Part shown: one piece after another, positions 13,439 to 21,536 of the stretch
Layout: the number at the start of each line of letters is the position of its first letter
Position numbering within the stretch: position 1 is the stretch's first letter
Virus record (IMG/VR): IMGVR_UViG_3300008107_000588
Coordinates: 1 to 31,168 of that record
Source: a virus
Reading direction: 5' to 3' (one strand)
Length of the DNA: 31,168 nt
The notes under the pieces: model-generated
The model's input: only the letters and a program-made list of their open reading frames with translations
Told to the model about the DNA's origin: nothing
Databases searched by the model: none
Translations under genes and position numbers: made by a program

Positions 13439-16400
13439 TTAACCAAATGTAATCTCAGAACCAAATACAGACCATGCAGATCCTATTCTTAATAAATTAA
13501 ATGAATAAAATTCAGTTTTGTTTGCTGTTGGTGTGGGTGCTGCACCGCCAGCCCAATTAATTGTTTGTGCTGCGCCATCTATTTGTACGGCATTTGGTAT
13601 ATATCCTGTTGCACCTTGTACTATAACAATCGTAACTGTAATAGATCGACTTGTTGTGGTTGGTACATTTGTAAAATTCGCAGTAAAGTTTGCTGCAGCA
13701 CTTGTGTGATAAAAAACAGAACCATCAGTTAAGTTATGAGTTACTGTTCCTGTAGCACCAGTTAATGTACTTAAAACTTCTGTTACTTCTTGTAAAGTGG
13801 TGAATCCTGTTACTGTTAAATCACCAGAAATTGTACCACCAGCTGTAGCTAGTCGAGTGTTTGCAGAAGCAAAAGCACCATTAGCATACAAACTCGCTGA
13901 TGTTACAGTGTTAGCGGTAGTGAATGATGAATTAGCATATGATCCAGCTGTTACAGCTTTACTATCTGCGGTATTTGCTACACCAAATGCCGAATTAGCA
14001 TATGATCCAGATGTTACTGCTTTACTGTCGGCAGTATTAGCTGAACCAAATGCCGAGTTAGCATAGTTACCAGCTGTTACAGCCTTACCATCAGCGGTAG
14101 ATGCATTTGTTGTAGCAGTATTAGCTTGACCATAAGCTGAATTAGCATATGATCCAGCACTTGTGGCCTTTTGATCAGCAGTAGTAGCATTGGTAGTTGC
14201 TGTATTAGCTTGAGTATAAGCTGAATTAGCATAGTTACCAGCTGTTACTGCTTTACTGTCAGCAGTAGCAGCATCGGTAGTTGCTGTATTTGCTTGCGTG
14301 TAAGCTGAATTAGCATATGATCCAGATGTTACTGCTTTACTGTCTGACGTATTAGCAACACTAAATGCAGAGTTAGCATAGTTACCAGCATCAACAGCTT
14401 TAGAATCAGCTGTAGATGCATTTGTTGTAGCAGTATTCGCAGCAGCAAAAGCACTATTAGCATAGTTACCAGCTGTTACTGCTTTACCATCAGCTGTAGC
14501 AGCATTAGTAGTTGCGGTATTAGCTTGAGTATAAGCTCCATTAGCATAAGATCCTGCTGTTACAGCTTTACCATCAGCAGTTGCAGCATTAGTCGTAGCA
14601 GTATTAGCTTGACCATAAGCACTATTAGCATAGTTACCAGCTGTTACAGCTTTACCATCAGCTGTAGATGCATTTGTTGTAGCAGTATTAGCTTGAGTAT
14701 AGGATGAGTTAGCGTAATCACCTGCCGTTAAAGCTTTAGAGTCAGCAGTAGTAGCATTGGTAGTTGCTGTATTAGCTTGACCATAAGCTGAATTAGCATA
14801 GTTACCTGCTGTTACTGCTTTACTATCTGAGGTATTAGCTAAAGCAAAGGCAGCATTAGCATATGATCCAGCTGTTACAGCTTTACCATCAGCTGTAGCA
14901 GCATTAGTTGTGGCTGTGTTTGCTTGACTATAAGATGAATTGGCATAACTAGATGCAGCATTAGCAGTGTCTCTAGCATATTGGTCTGAACTACTGGCGC
15001 CTGTATTAGCGGCTGCAAATGCCGCATTGGCGTATGTTCCAGCCGTTACAGCTTTTTGGTCTGCTGTATTAGCTGCAGCAAAAGCGCCATTTGCATATGA
15101 ACTAGAACTTACAGCTGTTTGACTAGTAGTGTTAGCTGTATCATATAAAACTTTAATTACATTTGCGGAAGTTAAATTTGCAAATGTCAGATTACCTGAA
15201 CCATCGGTTCTAATATAATCATCATTTGAACCACCTGTAATATGAAGGTTTGCAATTGGTCCCAATAAAACACTCTTTGCGATACTTGAATCTACATTAG
15301 AACGAATGTTAATCGTATTGCTTGAACCAATGATACGCATTTGTTCATTTTCTTCATTCATGCCACCAGCAGTAAATATGACATCATTTTCTAAAAGTGT
15401 ACCAATTACAAGGCCACCACCGCCCGTGACTGTATTGCCAGACACATACAAGTAACCATCATTTGGACCAACTAACGTAAATTCAGGATCGGCATGCAGA
15501 CTACTAGCAATACCCATGTCAATATAAGTATCATTTTCAGTACCGTTATCGGCCGTAGCAACATAATCAGATGATGCGTTATTTCCAGGATTAATGTTTT
15601 GAATGTTTATTTGAGAGTAATTATCCTCATTTGTTGATGCTTGAAATACTGTATGTGGCTGATAGTCATATCCAACAGGAATACCAGCATATAATGCGTT
15701 ATGCCCGTTCGCTTCACCAAAAAATTGACCACTATTACCAGTGACAGTTACAGAAGTAACATTTCCTGTAAAACTAACATTTCCTAAGACACTAAGATCA
15801 TAGAGGATAGTAACGTTACCAGAGATTGTGCCGCCCGATGAACTAAATTTGGTGTTGGCATCAGCAAATGCAGCGTTTGCGTAAATTGCTGTTGTGTTTG
15901 CTGCACCAAAAGCTGAGTTAGCATAACTACCAGCACTCACTGCTTTACTGTCAGCAGTATTCGCTGTATTAAAAGAAGAATTGGCATAACTTGATGCCGC
16001 ATTAGCAGTATCTCTAGCTAAAGTATCTGGCACTCCTGTATTTGCGGCCGCAAATGCTGCATTAGCATAAAGACCAGAACTATTAGCAGTATAAAATCCT
16101 GAATTGGCATAACTAGATGCAGCGTTTGCAGTATCTCTAGCCCAAGAATCGGTAATACCACTATTGGCCACAGCAAAAGCAGCATTAGCATAGTTACCAG
16201 CAGAAATAGAATTGACATCTGCTGTGTTGGCAATACCAAACGCTGCATTAGCATAACTGCCAGCTGTTACTGCTTTACCATCAGCTGTAGCAGCATTTGT
16301 AGTTGCAGTGTTTGCTTGAGTATAAGCAGAGTTAGCATATTGTCCTGCATCAACAGCTTTACCATCAGCTGTAGCAGCATTTGTAGTTGCTGTATTAGCC

Positions 16401-17674
16401 ACACTAAAGGACGAATTAGCATATGATCCTGCACTTACAGCTTTACTGTCGGCAGTTGCTGCATTTGTAGTTGCTGTATTTGCTTGTGTGTAAGCTGAGT
16501 TAGCATAACTACCAGCACTTACCGCTTTACTGTCAGATGTATTTGCTTGAGTATATGCTGAGTTAGCATAGTTACCAGATGTTACTGCTTTACTATCTGC
16601 GGTATTTGCTTGAGTGTATGCTGAGTTAGCATAACCACCAACATCAATAATTTTAGAATCTACTGTGTTAGCAGCACCATAAGCACTGTTAGCATAAACT
16701 CCGGATGATACTGCTTTGCTGTCGGCAGTCGCAGCATTTGTAGTTGCAGTGTTCGCAACACCAAATGCCGAGTTGGCATAGTTACCAGCTGTTACTGCTT
16801 TAGAATCAACAGTGTTGGCCTCACTGAAGGCAGCGTTGGCATAAATGCCAGCTGTTACAGCCTTACCATCAGCGGTAGATGCATTAGTGATTGCGGTATT
16901 AGATTGACCATAGGCTGAGTTAGCGTATTCTCCAGCACTTGTGGCCTTTTGATCAGCTGTAGTTGAATTTGTTGTTGCTGTATTAGCTTGAGTATATGCT
17001 GAATTGGCATAAGATGAACCACTATTAGCGGCACCAAATGCTGAATTAGAATATGATGCAGTACTTACAGCTTTATCATCAGCTGTAGCAGCATTGGTTA
17101 CGGCCGTATTGGCTTGACCAAAGGCAGTATTAGCATATTCTCCAGCACTTACTGCTTTACTATCGGCTGTTGCAGCATTAATAGTTGCGGTGTTTGCTTG
17201 ACTGTATGCTGTATTCGCATAGTTACCAGCTGTTACTGCTTTACCATCAGCTGTAGATGCATTTGTTGTGGCGGTATTAGCTTGACTATACGCAGAGTTA
17301 GCATATGATCCCGCATTTACAGCTTTAGTGTCTGCCACTCCAGCATTTGTAGTTGCATTGTTGGCCTGACTGTATGCTGAGTTTGCATAACTACCTGCTA
17401 TAACAGAAGTATTGGCTTTATTGAAGGCCGAATTCGCTTCGTTAAATGCACTATTAGCATAAAAAGCGGCACTATTCGCTGTATCTCTAGCGTAACTATC
17501 TATGCTACCCGATGATGCTGTATTCGCCGCAGAAAATGCCTGATTGGCGTAAGATGCTGCGGAGTTAGCCGCAGCAAAAGCAGAAGATATGTTTGCTGCT
17601 ACTTCTGTACTTAAATCGGACTGTTGAATTGATCCTGGTTCAATTAATCCGCCTGTTAGTTGTGTTAATGGCAT
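13439..17674 (-). CDS. Giant repetitive tail fibre protein (1411 aa)
   Basis: The product is a long fibre. Residues 1-40 form the attachment end (MPLTQLTGGLIEPGSIQQSD). Two arrays of Ala/Asn/Thr-rich repeats follow, each repeat holding a YANSAYTQANTA-like block and usually TADGKAVTAG. I count about 24 YAN units before and 17 after a central beta-rich island (about residues 605-840, with GTISGNVTILYDL, ATADNGTENDTYIDMG and HITGGSNDDYIRTDG). YAN-to-YAN spacing is mostly 21 or 28 residues, multiples of seven, which suggests a trimeric coiled-coil shaft. The C-terminal head (about residues 1270-1411) starts ATAGGTISGDLTVTG, contains ATGTVTHNLTDGSVFYHTS and ends WSVFGSEITFG. No signal peptide or membrane segment. 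Confidence 0.85.
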   Translation of the reverse strand: MPLTQLTGGLIEPGSIQQSDLSTEVAANISSAFAAANSAASYANQAFSAANTASSGSIDSYARDTANSAAFYANSAFNEANSAFNKANTSVIAGSYANSAYSQANNATTNAGVADTKAVNAGSYANSAYSQANTATTNASTADGKAVTAGNYANTAYSQANTATINAATADSKAVSAGEYANTAFGQANTAVTNAATADDKAVSTASYSNSAFGAANSGSSYANSAYTQANTATTNSTTADQKATSAGEYANSAYGQSNTAITNASTADGKAVTAGIYANAAFSEANTVDSKAVTAGNYANSAFGVANTATTNAATADSKAVSSGVYANSAYGAANTVDSKIIDVGGYANSAYTQANTADSKAVTSGNYANSAYTQANTSDSKAVSAGSYANSAYTQANTATTNAATADSKAVSAGSYANSSFSVANTATTNAATADGKAVDAGQYANSAYTQANTATTNAATADGKAVTAGSYANAAFGIANTADVNSISAGNYANAAFAVANSGITDSWARDTANAASSYANSGFYTANSSGLYANAAFAAANTGVPDTLARDTANAASSYANSSFNTANTADSKAVSAGSYANSAFGAANTTAIYANAAFADANTKFSSSGGTISGNVTILYDLSVLGNVSFTGNVTSVTVTGNSGQFFGEANGHNALYAGIPVGYDYQPHTVFQASTNEDNYSQINIQNINPGNNASSDYVATADNGTENDTYIDMGIASSLHADPEFTLVGPNDGYLYVSGNTVTGGGGLVIGTLLENDVIFTAGGMNEENEQMRIIGSSNTINIRSNVDSSIAKSVLLGPIANLHITGGSNDDYIRTDGSGNLTFANLTSANVIKVLYDTANTTSQTAVSSSSYANGAFAAANTADQKAVTAGTYANAAFAAANTGASSSDQYARDTANAASSYANSSYSQANTATTNAATADGKAVTAGSYANAAFALANTSDSKAVTAGNYANSAYGQANTATTNATTADSKALTAGDYANSSYTQANTATTNASTADGKAVTAGNYANSAYGQANTATTNAATADGKAVTAGSYANGAYTQANTATTNAATADGKAVTAGNYANSAFAAANTATTNASTADSKAVDAGNYANSAFSVANTSDSKAVTSGSYANSAYTQANTATTDAATADSKAVTAGNYANSAYTQANTATTNATTADQKATSAGSYANSAYGQANTATTNASTADGKAVTAGNYANSAFGSANTADSKAVTSGSYANSAFGVANTADSKAVTAGSYANSSFTTANTVTSASLYANGAFASANTRLATAGGTISGDLTVTGFTTLQEVTEVLSTLTGATGTVTHNLTDGSVFYHTSAAANFTANFTNVPTTTSRSITVTIVIVQGATGYIPNAVQIDGAAQTINWAGGAAPTPTANKTEFYSFNLLRIGSAWSVFGSEITFG
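13850..15110 (-). repeat. Coding minisatellite array 2 in the fibre gene
   Basis: About 17 further copies of the same 63/84-nt unit lie between the central beta-rich island and the C-terminal head of the fibre. Several 84-nt units here are close to identical to units of array 1, which makes unequal recombination within and between the arrays likely. Confidence 0.85.
15850..17560 (-). repeat. Coding minisatellite array 1 in the fibre gene
   Basis: About 24 imperfect direct repeats, mainly 63 or 84 nt long, encode the YAN...ANT...TADxKAV heptad units. Copies differ mostly at third positions and at a few codons, so the array is old enough to drift yet keeps frame. A few junctions (around TANAASSYAN) are one residue off the multiple-of-seven rule. 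Confidence 0.85.
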
Positions 17675-17699
17675 ATCTTTTTCTTTTTATTTTTCGTGA

Positions 17700-18635
17700 T
17701 TAGAAAGTAATTGAACCTGAACCTGTGAAAGTATAAATTTTAAATCCACCAGAAATTGTTAGTGTTGGAGATCCTGTGGTCGAAGCAGCATCCAGAAAAT
17801 TTGAAGTATATCTTATAATTACAATTCCGGAACCTCCTGCGCCTCCATTTCCAGTGCCTCCAGGACTATAAGAACCGCTGGCGCCGCCACCGCCGGTGTT
17901 TGTAGATCCACTTTGCCCTGCGCTTCCATTAGTACCTCCATCACCCGCTCCTCCTTTTTGAGAAGTTGTAGTAGTTCCTCCTCCGTATCCAGCCCTAGTC
18001 AGAGCTGTTGCTCGAGTGTCTTGTCCTGAGCCACCGCCGCCGGCATAATATGTTAAAGTTCCAGATATTGATGATTGAAGTGCTAATCCTCCATCAGAGG
18101 CGACAGTTACACCTGTTGTCCATGTTTGTCCGTTACCTCCTGCTCCTCCACCTCCACCGGATGAAAATCTAGTAGAACCATCACCAGTTGCTGCACCGCC
18201 GGCATTTCCTTGGCCGGAACTTTGCACGGTGCCACCTGCGCCTCCGCCAGTAAACGTACTCAATCCACCGCCGCCGCCTGATCCACCGGTACCACCACTA
18301 GCACCATTATAAGATCCAAAACCTCCTCCTATAGCAGTGACGCTACTAAAAACTGAGTTAGAACCTTTAGATCCACTGGCCGTGGTGCCTCCATTACCAC
18401 CCGCGCCAACAGTAACAGTTAAAGAAGAACCTTTGGTTATAGAAAAATTAGTTGCTGTTAAAAGTCCTCCAGCTCCACCACCTCCAGAGGATGATCCGTA
18501 TCCACCACCACCGCCACCCGCAACTACCAAATACTCGACCGTGGGAGTAGTTACGTTGCGCGAAGGATTCGAGGTGTCTCTTCTATTAAATCTTTGTGAT
18601 CTAATATTTTGTTCTACAAATGACTTGATCGCCAT
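17700..18635 (-). CDS. Glycine-rich tail fibre adhesin
   Basis: The 311-residue protein has a short basic N-terminus (NIRSQRFNRRD), then VEYLVVAGGGGGG and many runs of Gly separated by Ser/Thr/Ala, and GGSGIVIIRYTSNF near the end. This is the pattern of polyglycine (PGII-like) adhesins, where variable loops between glycine helices touch the receptor, as in gp38-type adhesins of T-even phages. The C-terminal piece (GSPTLTISGGFKIYTFTGSG) is beta-rich. The local base composition is GC-richer than the neighbours because of the glycine codons. The ATG follows the previous gene's stop by one base, implying coupled translation. Confidence 0.8.
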   Translation of the reverse strand: MAIKSFVEQNIRSQRFNRRDTSNPSRNVTTPTVEYLVVAGGGGGGYGSSSGGGGAGGLLTATNFSITKGSSLTVTVGAGGNGGTTASGSKGSNSVFSSVTAIGGGFGSYNGASGGTGGSGGGGGLSTFTGGGAGGTVQSSGQGNAGGAATGDGSTRFSSGGGGGAGGNGQTWTTGVTVASDGGLALQSSISGTLTYYAGGGGSGQDTRATALTRAGYGGGTTTTSQKGGAGDGGTNGSAGQSGSTNTGGGGASGSYSPGGTGNGGAGGSGIVIIRYTSNFLDAASTTGSPTLTISGGFKIYTFTGSGSITF

Positions 18636-18636
18636 A

Positions 18637-18969
18637 TTACGTTATCTCTGATCCAAAAATACCAAATGAAACATTAGATGATGAAGTATAAACAGTAACC
18701 ACATCAGTATTTCCCAAAGTCAATCCCAAAGTCAATGCGATACTATCCACCGATTGAACCACATTGTTGTTTGTAATATAGTGTTTTGCAGCAATAGCTT
18801 CTCCGGCTGGGCGTACCGCAATACTATAATTTGCATTTGCGGAAGTATTGGCATTTGCAATTGTAATTGTTGATATAACCGCTTGAGTCGCTGCTGGTAC
18901 AGTATACAAAGTTGTATTTGTAAATGCTGTTGGATTTGATTGTCCTAGTACTTTGAAGGTTTGTGGCAT
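18637..18969 (-). CDS. Small beta-rich tail-fibre-associated protein (110 aa)
   Basis: The 110-residue protein contains TLYTVPAATQAVISTITIAN, YSIAVRPAGEAI, HYITNNN and VTVYTSSSNVSFGIFGSEIT, a jelly-roll or Ig-like strand pattern seen in small proteins encoded beside tail fibres. Its last six residues, FGSEIT, also end the giant fibre (FGSEITFG), which hints at a shared C-terminal fold or interaction site. GGGA lies upstream of the ATG. Confidence 0.68.
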   Translation of the reverse strand: MPQTFKVLGQSNPTAFTNTTLYTVPAATQAVISTITIANANTSANANYSIAVRPAGEAIAAKHYITNNNVVQSVDSIALTLGLTLGNTDVVTVYTSSSNVSFGIFGSEIT

Positions 18970-18970
18970 T

Positions 18971-19168
18971 TTACATTCCCGATAACATTAACATTGTTGG
19001 TATTGAAGATTCTGCACTACCGCCGCCACTTACCGCAACATTTGATGCTGCTGTGATTCGACCTTGTGCATCGACAGTAATAGCCGCTGCATTTCCATCC
19101 CCGCCATAAGAACCTGCTGTGACTGCGGTGTTTGCAAGATTATGCGATTTTACTTTTGTGTTTGGCAT
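18971..19168 (-). CDS. Short fibre-type protein (65 aa), first gene of the tail operon
   Basis: The 65-residue protein has NTAVTAGSYGGDGNAAAITV followed by DAQGRITAASNVAVSGGG, a motif very common in long phage tail fibres (VTAGSYG...ITVDAQGRITAA). Here it is a free-standing mini-protein, so it may be a remnant cut off from a longer fibre or a small cap. AGAGG precedes the ATG, and a TATAAATT box lies just upstream. Confidence 0.68.
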   Translation of the reverse strand: MPNTKVKSHNLANTAVTAGSYGGDGNAAAITVDAQGRITAASNVAVSGGGSAESSIPTMLMLSGM

Positions 19169-19180
19169 GGGTACCTCTTG

Positions 19181-19188
19181 AATTTATA
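19181..19188 (-). promoter_or_regulatory. Probable late promoter of the tail-fibre operon
   Basis: On the minus strand this reads TATAAATT, one base from the T4 late box TATAAATA, 12 nt before the first tail gene. A second similar box, ACTAAATA, lies at 19191-19198 (minus). The position at the head of a ten-gene structural operon fits late transcription. Confidence 0.55.
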
Positions 19189-19268
19189 CACTATTTAGTC
19201 AAACTAATTACCGTAAAAAATGTGCTCTTGCAACATAGGATTGGATATATACTTGTACAGGAGTTTTT

Positions 19269-19412
19269 ATGAGTTGCTTACAAAAATTAATCGATTTTCT
19301 AACACCGGATCATAAATCGGAGATAGAAGTATTTATTGAGTCTAAAAATCCAAAATCTACGGCTGACGTAGAACATTGGATCCAATATTATTCAAATTAC
19401 AGGAGAAACTAA
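19269..19412 (+). CDS. Small conserved-type protein (47 aa)
   Basis: A 47-residue protein starting MSCLQKLIDFLTPDHKSEIE and ending VEHWIQYYSNYRRN. It starts the rightward block just across from the tail operon, with AGGAG 6 nt before the ATG, and its own last codons supply the AGGAG of the next gene. A weak -10-like TATACT lies at 19248-19253. The WIQYYxNYRR ending looks like a short family seen in T4-like phages. Function unknown. Confidence 0.66.
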   Translation: MSCLQKLIDFLTPDHKSEIEVFIESKNPKSTADVEHWIQYYSNYRRN

Positions 19413-19413
19413 A

Positions 19414-19662
19414 ATGTTTTATACATTCCCACCAGTACCGACTTTCAATGAAGTTGCAGAGCGTCAAAAAGATTTTATGAAGGCCTTCATTGACCTTAAA
19501 GTTGAAGGTTTCAAGTCATACAATAAAGCTTTTGACCATGCTACATATTCCTTTTTTACTACATATACCAAAGAGTCTGAAAAATTTGTAGTAGGATTAG
19601 GAAACTATGCAAAAGAAGCCATTGACTTTGAACCAGGTAAAGTTCAATCAAGTAAAAAGTGA
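19414..19662 (+). CDS. Helical protein, faintly phasin-like (82 aa)
   Basis: The 82-residue protein is mostly amphipathic helix (FKSYNKAFDHATYSFFTTYT, then KFVVGLGNYAKEAI). The order of aromatic and small residues recalls phasins, which coat polyhydroxyalkanoate granules, but the similarity is weak and judged by eye. AGGAG in the previous gene gives a clear start. If real, it could touch host storage granules or membranes; otherwise it is an unknown early protein. Confidence 0.6.
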   Translation: MFYTFPPVPTFNEVAERQKDFMKAFIDLKVEGFKSYNKAFDHATYSFFTTYTKESEKFVVGLGNYAKEAIDFEPGKVQSSKK

Positions 19663-19876
19663 TTTAAAATTTTGGTCACCAGTAGAACGAAATGGGTGGT
19701 ACATTAAATTCTCCATCTCTAAAGATGAAAGTGTACTACTCATTTTTATTTCTGCTTACACTTGTCAAACCATCATTCGGTACTTTGAAAACGAAAATGA
19801 TGCCGTCAAGTATATAAACTTCCTTTGTGAAAAAGATCCTAGTATATTATTACAAGGTAACGAAAACCCAGCTTAG
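19607..19876 (+). CDS. Conserved-type phage protein, unknown (up to 89 aa)
   Basis: The core KFWSPVERNGWYIKFSISKD, then VLLIFISAYTCQTIIRYFEN and DAVKYINFLCEKDP, reads as a small alpha/beta protein of the kind shared by T4-like phages. ATG 19607 overlaps the previous gene by 56 nt and has AGGA just upstream; TTG 19622 or 19628 would shorten the overlap. The terminator hairpin downstream overlaps its last codons. Confidence 0.68.
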   Translation: MQKKPLTLNQVKFNQVKSDLKFWSPVERNGWYIKFSISKDESVLLIFISAYTCQTIIRYFENENDAVKYINFLCEKDPSILLQGNENPA

Positions 19877-19889
19877 TCTGGGTATTTTT
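19866..19889 (+). terminator. Terminator hairpin at the end of the 19607 gene
   Basis: ACCCAG and CTGGGT form a 6-bp GC-rich stem around CTTAGT, followed by ATTTTT. The stem overlaps the stop codon of the upstream gene, and the T-run abuts the ATG of the next gene, whose translation therefore lacks a Shine-Dalgarno site. It may act as a partial terminator between the two. Confidence 0.65.
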
Positions 19890-20204
19890 ATGGCAAAAGA
19901 AAAAGATTGTCCTCGCTGCGGCACTACTCATACGAAACGTGGTCCCTTTTGCTCAAGGTCTTGCGGCAATGTTCGTGAGCATACTGAAGAAGATAAAAAA
20001 GTTCGCCGCAAAAAACTCATCGAATATCACCAAACACCAGAAGGTATTGCTACCCAAGAAAAATCTCGCCGCATGGTTACGGCAATGAATAAAGGTGAAG
20101 ATTGGAGAGAAATTTCGGTAGATGATTTTGCTGTTGACATTCCTGATGTAACCGATTATAATCTAGATTATGATTCATCGTGGTCTCGGGCAGAAAAGTG
20201 GTGA
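19890..20204 (+). CDS. Zinc-finger protein, unknown (104 aa)
   Basis: The 104-residue protein has an N-terminal zinc-binding site, DCPRCGTTHTKRG then FCSRSCGN (CxxC...CxxxC), followed by a basic helical section (DKKVRRKKLIEYHQTPEGIA) and an acidic C-terminus. The layout suggests a nucleic-acid or transcription-factor-like protein. The ATG lies right after the T-run of the terminator, with no ribosome-binding site, so start efficiency is unclear. An in-frame upstream extension through the hairpin is less likely. Confidence 0.7.
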   Translation: MAKEKDCPRCGTTHTKRGPFCSRSCGNVREHTEEDKKVRRKKLIEYHQTPEGIATQEKSRRMVTAMNKGEDWREISVDDFAVDIPDVTDYNLDYDSSWSRAEKW

Positions 20205-20206
20205 GC

Positions 20207-20235
20207 TTGACAAACACATTTTTCCGTGTTACAAT
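20207..20235 (+). promoter_or_regulatory. Strong sigma70 promoter, apparently leaderless
   Basis: A consensus -35 TTGACA (20207-20212), a 17-nt spacer and -10 TACAAT (20230-20235). The ATG of the next gene is only 5 nt past the -10, where transcription should begin, so the message would have no leader. This looks like a host-polymerase early promoter. Confidence 0.85.
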
Positions 20236-20240
20236 GACGT

Positions 20241-20648
20241 ATGATTATCAATGGAAAAGTACCGAAAAAACACCTCTTGGCAATTGATCATTTTGCCGAG
20301 TTGCTGTTTACGCCTGCGAGAATCGCTCAATTAGAACTTACAATTCGGTACAAAAATCTAGATGTTTTTGGTCTAGTCTATATAGATAATTATAACCTTA
20401 AAGGTAAACCAGATTCTTTTATCATTGAAGTAAACCGTTGTTTGAGTATAGATGATAAACTAAAAACCTTGGCGCATGAAATGGTTCACGTAAAACAATA
20501 TTCGTTGGGATATTTAAATGAACCGATGACAAGATGGCGAGGCAAAAAAGTTTCTAAAAATATTGTATACGAAAACAAACCTTGGGAAATCGAGGCAGAG
20601 CTCTACGGTTTAAACCTTTATGAATCTTTTGTAGCAAACTACCAATGA
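20241..20648 (+). CDS. SprT-like zinc metallopeptidase
   Basis: The 135-residue protein contains the HExxH zinc-peptidase motif in LKTLAHEMVHVKQYSLGY, with a downstream Glu (KPWEIEAELYG) as likely third ligand. Small SprT-like or minimal gluzincin proteins of this size are common in T4-like phages; their substrates are unknown. There is no ribosome-binding site and the promoter -10 is 5 nt upstream, implying leaderless translation. Its stop overlaps the next start (ATGA). Confidence 0.8.
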   Translation: MIINGKVPKKHLLAIDHFAELLFTPARIAQLELTIRYKNLDVFGLVYIDNYNLKGKPDSFIIEVNRCLSIDDKLKTLAHEMVHVKQYSLGYLNEPMTRWRGKKVSKNIVYENKPWEIEAELYGLNLYESFVANYQ

Positions 20649-20905
20649 AAGATTTACTTAAATTTCTACCACAAATACTCTCGGCTTTGCCAGAGTTATC
20701 AAAATATATCAAAATAATTCCTATACTGCTTGTACTAGCAGGCATTGGTTACGGTGCATACTATTATTTTATGAATTACAAAGACCCCTATAAATGTGTA
20801 AACAATCAAGTATTTGAACAAATACGAGTTGATTCAAATGTTTATGTTTTTAAAGGTGAAATTTGCATTGACGGCGAAAGGGTAAATAGTGAGTATAAAG
20901 AATGA
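20645..20905 (+). CDS. Single-pass membrane protein, unknown (86 aa)
   Basis: The 86-residue protein has one transmembrane helix, IIPILLVLAGIGYGAYYYFM, after an N-terminal amphipathic region (MKDLLKFLPQILSALPELSK). The outer part carries two cysteines (KCVNNQ and EICIDGERV) that could pair in the periplasm. The start overlaps the peptidase stop (ATGA). A similar Cys-x(n)-Cys ending occurs in the 57-residue membrane ORF at 27326. Function unknown. Confidence 0.72.
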   Translation: MKDLLKFLPQILSALPELSKYIKIIPILLVLAGIGYGAYYYFMNYKDPYKCVNNQVFEQIRVDSNVYVFKGEICIDGERVNSEYKE

Positions 20906-21536
20906 ATCGTCATGTAATATTTGTGGTGAGAAAAAATTTCAACAAAAAATGTGTGAAAATTGTGGAAGTGAGTCTAGGCATAGATTGCTAAATAATTTAT
21001 TTTCAATAATTGGATCAGGATATTACTTATCTGACTATAAATCAAAATACTACGAAAACTATAATGAAAACTTACCCATACCTTTCCTTAGATTAAAACT
21101 ACCGGACGATATTAGAATATTTTCCGACAATTACTTCGACCTTATCATACATTCTAGTGTTTTAGAACATATTCCGGGAAAATATGTCGATCATTTAACT
21201 GAACTTGTTAGAATACTTAAACCTAAGGGACGTATGATATTTCATGTTCCTCTTGCAAAAGATTTTTTATCAACAAAAACAATAGAAGGAGGCGAGTTTT
21301 TAACTAGTGATGAAGAAAGAATTCTTATACATGGAGAAAACGACCATTACAAAACTTTTGGGTATGATTTCTTCGTAGAAATTAAAAAACTAAATGGAAA
21401 TTTTTGCGTCGAAACATTCACAGAAGAATTTAAAAAGAGCATCGAGGCTTTTCATGTTAAAATCACACATTTAAATCAATTAACTACTATTTTTACTTTT
21501 ACAAAAAATGAAAATACACAAGAAAGCAGCAATTAA
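20889..21536 (+). CDS. Zinc-ribbon methyltransferase-like protein lacking the SAM motif
   Basis: The 215-residue protein begins with a zinc ribbon (SCNICGEKKFQQKMCENCG) leading into SESRHRLL, as in a known class of type-11 methyltransferases, and keeps the back half of the fold: NYFDLIIHSSVLEHI and ELVRILKPKGRMIFHVPL. However, the glycine-rich SAM-binding motif expected between residues 30 and 80 is not recognisable, and the stretch is shorter than usual (about 55 instead of about 70 residues). It may be inactive or have another role. The GTG start overlaps the previous gene by 17 nt and has AAAGGG 5 nt upstream. It overlaps the next gene by 29 nt. Confidence 0.68.
   Translation: MSIKNESSCNICGEKKFQQKMCENCGSESRHRLLNNLFSIIGSGYYLSDYKSKYYENYNENLPIPFLRLKLPDDIRIFSDNYFDLIIHSSVLEHIPGKYVDHLTELVRILKPKGRMIFHVPLAKDFLSTKTIEGGEFLTSDEERILIHGENDHYKTFGYDFFVEIKKLNGNFCVETFTEEFKKSIEAFHVKITHLNQLTTIFTFTKNENTQESSN

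Noticed and set aside
13439-17674. CRISPR-like array suggested by regular direct repeats
   Set aside because: The repeats are imperfect, contiguous and in frame within one long ORF, with no unique spacers of constant length.
18337-18651. Plus-strand Pro-rich ORF opposite the glycine-rich adhesin
   Set aside because: Its proline runs are the antisense reading of glycine codons; no start signal supports it.
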